From Pseudomonadota bacterium (GTDB taxonomy: Bacteria > Pseudomonadota > Gammaproteobacteria > Burkholderiales > Rhodocyclaceae), in contig JAGTRS010000006.1 of assembly GCA_018262195.1 (NCBI GenBank), positions 62,001-126,000 on the forward strand: DNA of 64,000 nt, in the 5' to 3' direction. The position numbers and the translations under genes are program-made. The notes beneath the pieces were generated by a model, which saw only the letters and a list, made by a program, of their open reading frames with translations, was not told the origin of the DNA and ran no database searches. Positions 1-7,360 of this stretch are shown here, one piece after another. Numbering within the stretch: the stretch's first letter is position 1; each line of letters opens with the position of its first letter.

Positions 1-614
1 TGCTCAGCCAGGGTCTTTTCGACGCCACCACCCGCATCGACCAGGCCATTCAGGACATTCAGGTACACCGAACTATGCGTTCGCACATTCACGGTCGACA
101 TGCGCACACCGTAAAGACGCTCAAGATCGGCCTGGAGGAGCAGACTGGCACCGAGCGCATTCGGCGAGGGTATTGCCAGTGTCTTGCCCGCCAGTTCCTT
201 GATGGTCTTTACCGGACTGTCCCGATGCACGACCAGAATGCCGTGCAAGGGCTCCTGATCCCGAACCAGTGGAATATAGCCTGGAGATTCACTGACCCGC
301 AGGATGTGATACGGGTTGGCATAGACCAGATCGAATGCCCCCTTCTCCAACGCCTGCTCGAACTCGGGAACAGTCAGCGTTACGGCAAGCCGAATTTCAA
401 TACCGGTGCGCCGGCTGAGTTCGTCAACAATCGGTTTCCAGATGGAGAACAGCTTTCGCTGCTCGAACTGGGGTACGACACCCAGGGTGATTGGCGCTTC
501 GGACGAAACCGCAATCGATGCTTCCAATAGCAGCACAATGGCCGCCATGAACAGCACAATGGCTCGCCCCCAAGGCGCAAGCATGACGGAAGCCCGTCCT
601 CGCCTGTTTTTCAT
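1..614 (-). CDS. PhnD-like periplasmic substrate-binding protein (3' end outside window)
   Basis: Reading the reverse strand from an ATG at 614 gives an open frame running off the left edge, about 204 codons. It has a hydrophobic N-terminal segment (residues 18-36, signal peptide or anchor), then a start typical of phosphate/phosphonate-binding proteins: LGVVPQFEQRKLFSIWKPIV, a FDLVYANPYH segment and a KELAGKTLAIPSPNALGAS segment. This family binds oxyanions for ABC transporters or acts as the sensing module beside histidine kinases. A GAGGGAGA sequence just upstream is a good ribosome site. With no transporter genes visible, the ligand is unknown. Confidence 0.8.
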   Translation of the reverse strand, partial: MKNRRGRASVMLAPWGRAIVLFMAAIVLLLEASIAVSSEAPITLGVVPQFEQRKLFSIWKPIVDELSRRTGIEIRLAVTLTVPEFEQALEKGAFDLVYANPYHILRVSESPGYIPLVRDQEPLHGILVVHRDSPVKTIKELAGKTLAIPSPNALGASLLLQADLERLYGVRMSTVNVRTHSSVYLNVLNGLVDAGGGVEKTLAE

Positions 615-819
615 TCTCCCTCTTCCATCCGAGTTCGCGTCAAATCCACACGACAGATGGGGCCATTATAGGATTCCGGACTGGATTTACTACCTTTTCA
701 ACCCTAGGTCCGGAGGTATCGGAAAATCAAAAATGGCGATTATCTGAGATGCATGAGCATGTTCCATGGACAAACCATTACTTTGGCCAGGGATACGTGC
801 TCTACCATGGAGCAGTTGT

Positions 820-1353
820 TCAGTTTTTGAACAACCCGCCGGGCAACATGCGCTGAACTGTCCCATCGCGTTTGAGCACATGCTTCAGGGCGCCGGCCAC
901 ATGCAGGACGATCAGGCCGGCACCGCCCCAGACGAAAGCGACGTGCAACAGCTTGAAGGTGCCGTTCAGCGATTCGTCCGGCCAGCCTGCCTTGGCGATT
1001 TCAAAGCCAAAGAACTTGAGCGGATATGAGGTGAAGGACGAGGCGAGGTAGCCGGCCAAGGGCGCCATGACCAGGAAGACATAGAGCAGGTGGTGGGCGC
1101 CGGTCGCCAGCTTGCCTTCCCAGCCACTGGAAACGGCCGGCGGCGCGGGATTCCGGGCGCGCCAGAGCAGACGAATGGCGACCAGCAACAGCATCAGCAA
1201 GCCAAGTGACTTGTGCAGGCCGTAGGCGGCACTGCGCTCGGCGCCCTTGGGCAGATCGGTCATCGTCCAGCCCAGCCAGAGCAGCCAGACGACGATAAGG
1301 GCCTGCCCCCAGTGCAACAAAATGGCCGGCAGGGTATAGCGTTGGGTGCTCAT
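820..1353 (-). CDS. Cytochrome b561 family membrane protein
   Basis: The 177-residue product has four predicted membrane spans and the layout of bacterial cytochrome b561 (CybB-like) di-heme proteins. Candidate heme histidines are seen near residue 14 (LLHWGQ), in GLHKSLGLL, in GAHHLLYVFLV and in LHVAGALKHVL. It would pass electrons between quinone and a periplasmic partner. Its start overlaps the stop of the upstream beta-propeller gene by four bases, so it is the last gene of the PQQ-associated operon. That suggests it links periplasmic quinoprotein chemistry to the quinone pool. A short inverted repeat (TTGTTCA/TGAACAA) covers the stop codon. Confidence 0.85.
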   Translation of the reverse strand: MSTQRYTLPAILLHWGQALIVVWLLWLGWTMTDLPKGAERSAAYGLHKSLGLLMLLLVAIRLLWRARNPAPPAVSSGWEGKLATGAHHLLYVFLVMAPLAGYLASSFTSYPLKFFGFEIAKAGWPDESLNGTFKLLHVAFVWGGAGLIVLHVAGALKHVLKRDGTVQRMLPGGLFKN

Positions 1354-2288
1354 TGGATGCTCACTCCCCAGGGTAATTCGCCAACGGCAATGTCGGCCAA
1401 TTTCTTGTAGCTGGCGGTGTCGATGACCGAGACGCTGCCGGAACGGCCGTTGGCCACATAGAGCTTGCTACCGTCTGGCGTGATCGCCATATTCCACGGG
1501 CGTTTGCCGACTTCGATGGTAGCGATGACGGCATTGCTGGCCACATCGATGGCCATCACTGACGGGTCACGGCCATTCGAGACGAACACCCGCCGGCCAT
1601 CCGGATGTACTGCGATCCCGTTCGGATACTGGCCGGCGGTGATTTCGGCAATCACGCTGCGCGTTGCCACATCAATGGCGTAGACCTTGCCGGCCATTTC
1701 GCTGGCGACGTAGGCGCGGCTGCCGTCAGGCAAAAAACCGATGCCGCGCGGCCGCTTGCCAACCGGAATGCTGGCCACCTGCTGGCGGGCAGCGACATCG
1801 ACGACATCGACCTGCTCCGCCTCTTCGGCGCTGACGTAGAGCCAGCGGCCGTCGGGGCTGAACACGGCATGCTCGGGGTTCTTGCCCTGCACCTTGATGC
1901 GGGCCAGCTCCTTGCCCTGTGGCGCCGCCAGCAGAACGACAGCGTTATCGTCCTCGACCGCCACGGCGAGCAGCTTGCCATCGGTCGACAGGCTGACGCC
2001 CTCGGGTGAATCGCCGACCCGCACGCTCTTCAACAGCTTGCCGGTGGCACTATCGACAATCAGCAGGCTGCCGGTCTTCCCATCAGTCAGGTAAATGGCG
2101 CCCTGCCCGACCGCAATGCCGCGCGGACGCTGGCCAACGGCAATATCGGCCTGCCGCTGGTCGGTGGCCGTATCGATGACACTGACGGTGGCCGACTTTT
2201 CATTGGGCACATAGGCCATTGGCCCGGCCCAGGCCAGCCCGCCGAAGGCCGCCAGAACGGCAGCAGATACAACGCTGATCAGTCGCAT
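1350..2288 (-). CDS. PQQ-dependent catabolism-associated YVTN beta-propeller protein
   Basis: The 312-residue protein has a cleavable signal peptide (residues 1-21, ending AWA-GP). About seven repeats of roughly 42 residues follow, with YVTN-type signatures such as YVPNEKSATVSVIDT, YVANGRSGSVSVIDT and PRGI/PWGV turns. This matches the family of periplasmic beta-propellers found with PQQ-dependent alcohol dehydrogenase systems. The biochemical role of that family is not settled. It sits between a binding-protein gene (nine-base gap) and cytochrome b561 (four-base overlap). The identification rests on repeat pattern plus context. Confidence 0.85.
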   Translation of the reverse strand: MRLISVVSAAVLAAFGGLAWAGPMAYVPNEKSATVSVIDTATDQRQADIAVGQRPRGIAVGQGAIYLTDGKTGSLLIVDSATGKLLKSVRVGDSPEGVSLSTDGKLLAVAVEDDNAVVLLAAPQGKELARIKVQGKNPEHAVFSPDGRWLYVSAEEAEQVDVVDVAARQQVASIPVGKRPRGIGFLPDGSRAYVASEMAGKVYAIDVATRSVIAEITAGQYPNGIAVHPDGRRVFVSNGRDPSVMAIDVASNAVIATIEVGKRPWNMAITPDGSKLYVANGRSGSVSVIDTASYKKLADIAVGELPWGVSIQ

Positions 2289-2297
2289 GGTCGCCTT

Positions 2298-3158
2298 TCA
2301 GGCTGGCTGGTGGGAAATGCCGTGGCGCTTGAAGATGGCGGCGATGCTGCCGTCCTTCTTCAAGTCGGCCAGCGCCGACCCGATGGCTTCGGCCAGGGCC
2401 TGTTCTTCAACCTTGACAGCCATGCCGAGCGGCCAGTGATCAACCTTCAGCTCGGGAAATTTCGGGCTATCGATAACGGCCTTGCCCTGTCCATTTTCCT
2501 GCCCCTTGAGTGCCGCTTCCAGCTCGGCACGCGGCGCCAGAACGGCAGCCACCTTGCCATCGGCCATGCCCTTGGTCGCCTCGGCGACGGTCTTGAAATG
2601 AACAACGTTCTCGCGCAGCCGGCCATTCAAGACGCCAAGGAGGAATGAATCGGCCAGCGAGGCGGTTTCGACACCGATCTTCTCGCGGGTGAAGATTTCC
2701 AGCGCCACCGCCGCCGAGCCAGCCAGAGCCTGCGGTACGCGTTGCGGATCGCGCGCCAGGGCCAGCGTTTCAAGATGGTAGGTGCCGAAGATGCGCACCT
2801 TGTCGTTGGCGCGCGCCAGATGCTCATCGACCGGCACGTGCATCATTACATCGGAAGGCTGGGTGCCGAGATAGTGCCCCTTCCACACCATGTTGCGCAG
2901 GTCGTCGTTCATGTCCTCATCGGCGTTGTAGCCGACGATTTCAGCGGTCAGCCCGAGCTTGCCGGCGATCGCCCGGGCGATGTCGGCGTCGATGCCCTTG
3001 CCGCCTGCCATCGCATATGGCGGAAAGTCGTTATAGACGGCGACGCGCAGGCGACCACGCTGACGAATGGTTTCAAGACCGTCGGCCAGGGCAGGCAGCA
3101 CGGAGAAGATCGGCAAGGCGGCGAGCGCCTTCAGCCAGAGGCGGCGATCATTCTTCAT
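2298..3158 (-). CDS. Quinoprotein dehydrogenase-associated periplasmic binding protein
   Basis: The 286-residue product starts with a signal peptide (about residues 1-25, LPALA-DG). A family 3 solute-binding fold follows: GRLRVAVYNDFPPYAM, then GIDADIARAIAGKLGL. Length and sequence fit the ABC-type binding proteins that recur beside PQQ-dependent dehydrogenases without their own permease. Its start overlaps the stop region of the upstream cytochrome gene by 11 bases, so the two are translationally linked. It may bind a small molecule or metal for the dehydrogenase, but the ligand is not known. No transporter permease or ATPase lies nearby. Confidence 0.82.
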   Translation of the reverse strand: MKNDRRLWLKALAALPIFSVLPALADGLETIRQRGRLRVAVYNDFPPYAMAGGKGIDADIARAIAGKLGLTAEIVGYNADEDMNDDLRNMVWKGHYLGTQPSDVMMHVPVDEHLARANDKVRIFGTYHLETLALARDPQRVPQALAGSAAVALEIFTREKIGVETASLADSFLLGVLNGRLRENVVHFKTVAEATKGMADGKVAAVLAPRAELEAALKGQENGQGKAVIDSPKFPELKVDHWPLGMAVKVEEQALAEAIGSALADLKKDGSIAAIFKRHGISHQPA

Positions 3159-3576
3159 GGACGGTTTCCAGCCAGGTACGAATGGCCCACATGGCTTCCT
3201 GGCTCAGCGTGCCTTCGAACGGCGGCATATAGACGCGGCCATCGCGCACGGCACCCTTGCGGATGCGCTGCAGGAAAACCTCGTCACCTTCGTCGCCAAG
3301 CGGCAGGTAGCGCAGGTCGGGGGCAATACCGCCGGAGATGGCGCCAAGGCCGTGGCAGCGGGCGCAATTCTGGTTAAAGGCGGAATCTCCGATGCGAATT
3401 GCGGTCTTATCCTTGCGGTAAGGGTTGCTGGCCAGGAAATCGGCGCCGACGTTTTTCAGGCCGGTCGTATCAACGGCCTGCGGTACGACGTCACCGTGCG
3501 CTAGAACCTGCTGGGCAGTCAGCCCGATGAAAAGGGCGGCGGCCACAGCGCCGAGGTGTCGGAAGGGATGTTTCAC
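3148..3576 (-). CDS. pedF: Cytochrome c-550, PedF-like
   Basis: The 142-residue protein has a signal peptide (about residues 1-26, ending VLA-HG) and one heme c site, CARCH, in the segment NQNCARCHGLGAISGG. A methionine in VYMPPFEGTLS is the probable sixth ligand. The small mono-heme cytochromes named PedF or cytochrome c-550 accept electrons from PQQ-dependent alcohol dehydrogenases in the periplasm. It is the first gene of the leftward operon and lies about 38 bases after the predicted start of a sigma-54 transcript. The dehydrogenase it should serve is not in this window. Confidence 0.82.
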   Translation of the reverse strand: MKHPFRHLGAVAAALFIGLTAQQVLAHGDVVPQAVDTTGLKNVGADFLASNPYRKDKTAIRIGDSAFNQNCARCHGLGAISGGIAPDLRYLPLGDEGDEVFLQRIRKGAVRDGRVYMPPFEGTLSQEAMWAIRTWLETVHEE

Positions 3577-3624
3577 AATGTCTCCTTGTTTGATTGCGGG
3601 TTGCTACTTTTGTGAGTAGCTGTC

Positions 3625-3640
3625 TGCAAACCCTGTGCCA
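3625..3640 (-). promoter_or_regulatory. Sigma-54 promoter facing the pedF-like operon
   Basis: The reverse strand reads TGGCACAGGGTTTGCA. It has the -24 GG and -12 GC dinucleotides exactly ten bases apart, close to the sigma-54 consensus TGGCACG-N4-TTGCA. Transcription would begin near 3614, about 38 bases before the start codon of the cytochrome gene. The neighbouring sigma-54 activator gene is the obvious regulator. Confidence 0.8.
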
Positions 3641-3680
3641 GGTGACGCCAGCCAGTGAATCAGGCGCGGGCAACAGGGCT

Positions 3681-3690
3681 TCTCCGGAGA
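3681..3690. promoter_or_regulatory. Candidate activator binding palindrome
   Basis: TCTCCGGAGA is a perfect 10-base palindrome midway between two opposed sigma-54 promoters, roughly 65-70 bases upstream of each predicted start. This suits an upstream activating site used in both directions. Only one short copy is seen, so it is tentative. Confidence 0.35.
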
Positions 3691-3721
3691 TACTGAAAAA
3701 ACGGGATGGCGAGTTAATCTC

Positions 3722-3737
3722 TGGCACGCCACTTGCT
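3722..3737 (+). promoter_or_regulatory. Sigma-54 promoter facing the activator gene
   Basis: TGGCACGCCACTTGCT matches the sigma-54 consensus, with the GG and GC pairs ten bases apart. The predicted start is near 3749, giving a leader of about 95 bases before the activator ATG at 3843. It implies that the activator gene is itself sigma-54 dependent and probably autoregulated. Confidence 0.75.
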
Positions 3738-3842
3738 AAACTCTGTGGCGCACTGCTCGCTACATTGCTTATAAAAAGGGCAGGTGTTACGTTATGAAGC
3801 AACAGAATAACAACGATAAATTCTGGGCGTACCGGAGGCGAG

Positions 3843-5834
3843 ATGGGACAAATTCAATTGCTGGCCGAAGTCCATGGCCAGCGCCTGCAACAGGCAAGGC
3901 AGCTATTCTTTGATCAGGGCACCATGCCCGAGGGTCTGGTCGACCCGCTGATTCTCCGTTCGTGGGAGCGCTGCCGGCGCTTTGGCCTGGGCGAACTCAG
4001 CCTGACGCCTGCCACCGAAGCGATGGATCGCGTCGCGCTCAAAACCGAACAGGACCGCAACCGCTACCTGCTGATGCAGGGCCGGCCGATCATGGAACAT
4101 GTCTTCGAGCAGATTCGTGACTCGGGGAGCATGGTCATCCTGGCCGACGCCAACGGCCTGCTGCTGGAAACCGTCGGCGACCCGGAATTCGTCAACCGGG
4201 CTGACCGCGTTGCGCTGTCGGCCGGAGCCTCGTGGGACGAGAACCTGCGCGGCACCAATGCCATCGGCACCGCCCTGTCCGAAGAAGCGCCGGTCGCCGT
4301 GCTCGGTGCCGAGCACTTCATCGAACACAACGGCTTCCTGACCTGCTGTGCCTGCCCGATCTTCGGCCCGGATGGCCGGCTGATCGGCGTCCTCGACATT
4401 TCCGGCGATTACCGCAGCCACCAGCGCCATACGCTGGGGCTGGTCCGCCTGTCATCGGCCATCGTCGAAAAGCGCCTGTTCGAGTCGATTCACGCCCGCG
4501 ACATCCTGGTTTGCTTCCATAGCCGCCCCGACTACCTGGGCAGCCCCAAGGAAGGCATCGCTGCCGTTTCGCCGGATGGCCAGGTGCTGGCGATCAACCG
4601 CAATGGCACCGAGATTCTCGGCATCCGCCAGGTCGATGCCGTGCGCCGCGACTTCTCGATGGTCTTCGAGAGCAACCTGTCGGCCCTCGTCGACCGCCTG
4701 CGCCACAACCCGCAAGGGAGCTGCGAGATCAACGTCGGCGGCAAGGTCATCAGCCTCCAGTTGCGCGGCCAGTTGCCCCCACTCGCCGTGGCCGGGCGGG
4801 TCTTCGACGAACCGCCGGCCCAGCGCGCCCCGCGCCGCCCCGAGACCTCTGGCTCGTCCACGCCGACGCTGACACTCGACACGCTGAACACCGGTGACCC
4901 CCGCCTGCAGGCCGCCATCGACCGCGCTCGCCGCATGCTGGGCCGCGACATCCCGATCCTGATCCAGGGCGAATCCGGCGCCGGCAAGGAAATGTTCGCC
5001 AAGGGCTTCCACAACAGCGGCCCACGCCGTGATGCGCCTTTCGTCGCGCTGAACTGCGCCTCGATTCCGGAAACCCTGATCGAGTCCGAACTCTTCGGCT
5101 ATCAGGGCGGCGCCTTCACCGGCGCCCGCAAGGAAGGCGCTCCGGGCAAGATCCAGCAGGCCCACGGCGGCACGCTCTTCCTCGATGAAATCGGCGACAT
5201 GCCGCTCAACCTGCAGGCCCGCCTGCTGCGCGTGCTGCAGGAGCGCTGCGTCACGCCGCTGGGCAGCACCCGCTCGATCCAGGTCGACATCTCGCTGGTC
5301 TGCGCCACGCACCGCAAGCTGCGAGAAGAAGTCGCCCGTGGCTCCTTCCGCGAGGATCTCTATTACCGCCTGAACGGCATGAGCGTCACCCTGCCCGCCC
5401 TGCGCGAACGCACCGACATTCGTGCCATGGTTTCCAAGCTGGCCGCTGCCGAAATCGCCGCGCGGGGCGGCCCGGTCAGTTTCTCGGAAGGCGCCCTGCG
5501 CGCCATCGAGCAATACGGCTGGCCGGGCAACATCCGCCAGCTGTTCAATGTCATCCGGGTCGCCATTGCGCTGCTCGACGACAATGAAACACTGATCACC
5601 GAAAGCCATCTGCCGGAAGAACTGTTCGAATCCTCTCCATTGGCCCCGACCAGCAGCGCTCCAGCCTACGACCCATGGGCAGCAGCACCGCTCGAAGGCG
5701 CCAACAGCATGGACGCGATCAGCCGACAGGCCGCCATGCGGGCGCTGGAAGCTGCCGGCGGCAACATTTCCTCCGCCGCCCGGCAACTCGGCATCAGCCG
5801 CAACACGCTGTACCGCAAGCTGGGGCGGATGTAG
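3843..5834 (+). CDS. Sigma-54-dependent transcriptional activator, AcoR-like
   Basis: The 663-residue protein has an N-terminal GAF-type sensor region (about residues 70-215) and a PAS-like segment (about 235-310). An AAA+ domain spans about 350-585, with Walker A GESGAGKE near residue 376, the sigma-54 contact loop GAFTGA at 423-428 and Walker B GGTLFLDEIGD. A Fis-type helix-turn-helix ends the protein (SSAARQLGISRNTLYRKL). GGAGG lies six bases before the ATG. AcoR-like activators respond to alcohols, acetoin or related compounds. Placed opposite a PQQ-accessory operon with sigma-54 promoters in both directions, it very probably controls that operon and itself. The ligand is inferred only. 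Confidence 0.93.
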   Translation: MGQIQLLAEVHGQRLQQARQLFFDQGTMPEGLVDPLILRSWERCRRFGLGELSLTPATEAMDRVALKTEQDRNRYLLMQGRPIMEHVFEQIRDSGSMVILADANGLLLETVGDPEFVNRADRVALSAGASWDENLRGTNAIGTALSEEAPVAVLGAEHFIEHNGFLTCCACPIFGPDGRLIGVLDISGDYRSHQRHTLGLVRLSSAIVEKRLFESIHARDILVCFHSRPDYLGSPKEGIAAVSPDGQVLAINRNGTEILGIRQVDAVRRDFSMVFESNLSALVDRLRHNPQGSCEINVGGKVISLQLRGQLPPLAVAGRVFDEPPAQRAPRRPETSGSSTPTLTLDTLNTGDPRLQAAIDRARRMLGRDIPILIQGESGAGKEMFAKGFHNSGPRRDAPFVALNCASIPETLIESELFGYQGGAFTGARKEGAPGKIQQAHGGTLFLDEIGDMPLNLQARLLRVLQERCVTPLGSTRSIQVDISLVCATHRKLREEVARGSFREDLYYRLNGMSVTLPALRERTDIRAMVSKLAAAEIAARGGPVSFSEGALRAIEQYGWPGNIRQLFNVIRVAIALLDDNETLITESHLPEELFESSPLAPTSSAPAYDPWAAAPLEGANSMDAISRQAAMRALEAAGGNISSAARQLGISRNTLYRKLGRM

Positions 5835-5870
5835 GTCAGTCAGCAGGGCAATTTATTCGCCGCCGGGAGT

Positions 5871-6368
5871 TCAGTCCTTGTCCTCCCGGCTGGAGCCCCC
5901 GGATTTTGGCGAGGCATGACCGAACAGGTAGCCAGCCAACGCACCAAGAATGCCGATGGGAGCGGTCAAGCCGTCGCTGGTGGTTGGCAGCAGCGCCAGC
6001 GTCAGGGTGCCATAAATGATCAGCGCCAGACTGGTCAGGTGGATAAGGTGCTGCCCCTTGGCCCGTTCAGGCAACCGAAAAAGCATGATCGCCGCAAACA
6101 GATAGAGAACAACCGTCGTGCAACTCAGGGCGATCAGGGCGTTGTACTTGAACTGGCGCTCCTCCCTTCTATCCCAGAAGTATTTTTCGTCGGAATCGCT
6201 TTCAGCCTGCGGCAAGGTGGACGAAACGGCCTCTTCGGAAGCCTTTGGCAAGGTCGCGTAGCTCCATTTTTCGGCTTCCTGGCCCGGGCCGCTTGCCGGC
6301 GCAGTCACTGCCCAGCCGGAACCCATGCTCAACACCAGCAGTACCAGTACGAGAAAAGTATTTCTCAT
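5871..6368 (-). CDS. Membrane protein of unknown function
   Basis: The product is about 165 residues. I chose the ATG at 6368 because AAAGGACGG precedes it and because longer forms would overlap the preceding gene. It begins with a signal-like hydrophobic stretch (about residues 2-20). A hydrophilic acidic segment with many Ser, Glu and Asp follows, then three hydrophobic helices between about residues 75 and 150, and a charged tail. I recognise no family. The stop of the upstream gene is only 16 bases away, so the two unknown genes form a pair. It converges with the sigma-54 activator gene. Confidence 0.6.
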   Translation of the reverse strand: MRNTFLVLVLLVLSMGSGWAVTAPASGPGQEAEKWSYATLPKASEEAVSSTLPQAESDSDEKYFWDRREERQFKYNALIALSCTTVVLYLFAAIMLFRLPERAKGQHLIHLTSLALIIYGTLTLALLPTTSDGLTAPIGILGALAGYLFGHASPKSGGSSREDKD

Positions 6369-6384
6369 GGCGAGCCGTCCTTTC

Positions 6385-6795
6385 TCAATAACCTGACAGG
6401 ATGTCGACAAGGCGCTGGTAGTGCGCCTTTTCATCGAGATTGACGCTCCCGTCCCGCTTTCTGATGAATTCCGCCTTCAGTGCCTTCCTTTTGTCGGGCG
6501 TGGCGGAAGCCATCTCGCGTTTGAAATCGGCGTAGTACTGGCGGCGCTCGGCGCTCAAGCCGGAATCGGCCGCTGACGGCCGAACCACTGACTGGCGCTG
6601 GCTCGGCGGATTGTATGGGCTAAGCTCGCCCGCCATGGCCGGCGCTATCCCTTCAAACATCAGCAACGCCGCCACCCAGGGCCAGAGCAGGCGAGGCAAA
6701 CACATCCCGCGTCGCCATATCATTCCGCAGCACTGCGCTGAACCTCGCACCACGACCTCCCTCGGTGATTGTTTGAGCATTGATGGCTTGGGCAT
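6385..6795 (-). CDS. Exported protein of unknown function
   Basis: The frame is open from 6864, but the ATG at 6795 has the best ribosome site (a G-rich AGAGGGGGGG run), giving about 136 residues. A later ATG near 6705 would give a cleaner signal peptide. Either way a hydrophobic segment (LLWPWVAALLMF) ends in a likely cleavage site, PAMA-GE. The mature part is small and charged, with SAERRQYYADFKREMASATP and KAEFIRKRDGSVNLDEKAHY. That suggests a short helical periplasmic protein. No family is recognised. It probably shares a transcript with the membrane protein gene downstream. Confidence 0.5.
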   Translation of the reverse strand: MPKPSMLKQSPREVVVRGSAQCCGMIWRRGMCLPRLLWPWVAALLMFEGIAPAMAGELSPYNPPSQRQSVVRPSAADSGLSAERRQYYADFKREMASATPDKRKALKAEFIRKRDGSVNLDEKAHYQRLVDILSGY

Positions 6796-6979
6796 TTGGT
6801 CCCCCCTCTTGCAAGCGTGAAGGCAAGCGAACCGGTGCCGGCCAAAAGGCCGCGGCAGCACCATTCCATGAATTCAGCATAGCCGACGAGCGGCAACTTG
6901 CAAGATGGCGTTCTGCGGCATGGCGCGCCGTAGCCTGCCTTGCCACAAGCCAGGGTGCAGCAACAACGCTGGATACGGA

Positions 6980-7360
6980 TTACAGGCCGGGAAGCGGATT
7001 CCGCGTCAGTGCCACGCTGACGATGTAGGCGTAGGTCAGCAGCGCCAGGCCGAAATAGCGCTGGCGCATCGCCATGGTCCGGCCGCGCTTCAGGGCCATC
7101 ATGCCGAGCAGGATGTAGGCGAGCAGGCCAAAGAACTTGGCGGTCAGCCAACCGTTGACGAAGGGGTACTGGCCACTCAGCCAGGCCATGGTCAGCGCAC
7201 TGCCCAGCAACAGCGTATCGACGATGTGCGGCAGGACACGCGTCAGTCGATGCTGACGCCAGGGTGATTCGGTCAGCATCCACCAGCCGCGCAGGCAGAA
7301 ACCCAGCCCGCTGAGCACGACGCAAGTCACATGCAGATGCTTGAGGGCGAGATAGCTCAC
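6980..7360 (-). CDS. SirB2 family membrane protein
   Basis: The real start appears to be a GTG at 7360 overlapping the stop of the upstream gene (GTGA), giving 126 residues. This is the usual length of SirB2/YchQ-like proteins. The frame open further upstream lies inside that gene and has no family character. The protein has four hydrophobic helices, with the family features LKHLHVTCVVLSGLGFCLRG near the N terminus and LPHIVDTLLLGSALTMAW in the second helix. The function of SirB2 proteins is not established. It is the last gene of a four-gene operon with hemerythrin and NnrS-like proteins. Confidence 0.8.
   Translation of the reverse strand: MSYLALKHLHVTCVVLSGLGFCLRGWWMLTESPWRQHRLTRVLPHIVDTLLLGSALTMAWLSGQYPFVNGWLTAKFFGLLAYILLGMMALKRGRTMAMRQRYFGLALLTYAYIVSVALTRNPLPGL

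Noticed and set aside
3794-3913. 39-codon frame in the leader of the sigma-54 activator
   Set aside because: It has a weak ribosome site, low-complexity N terminus and overlaps the activator start by 71 bases; no PqqA-like motif is present.
4452-5786. Long 444-codon frame on the reverse strand inside the sigma-54 activator gene
   Set aside because: It is a shadow of the high-GC activator gene, with no family motif.
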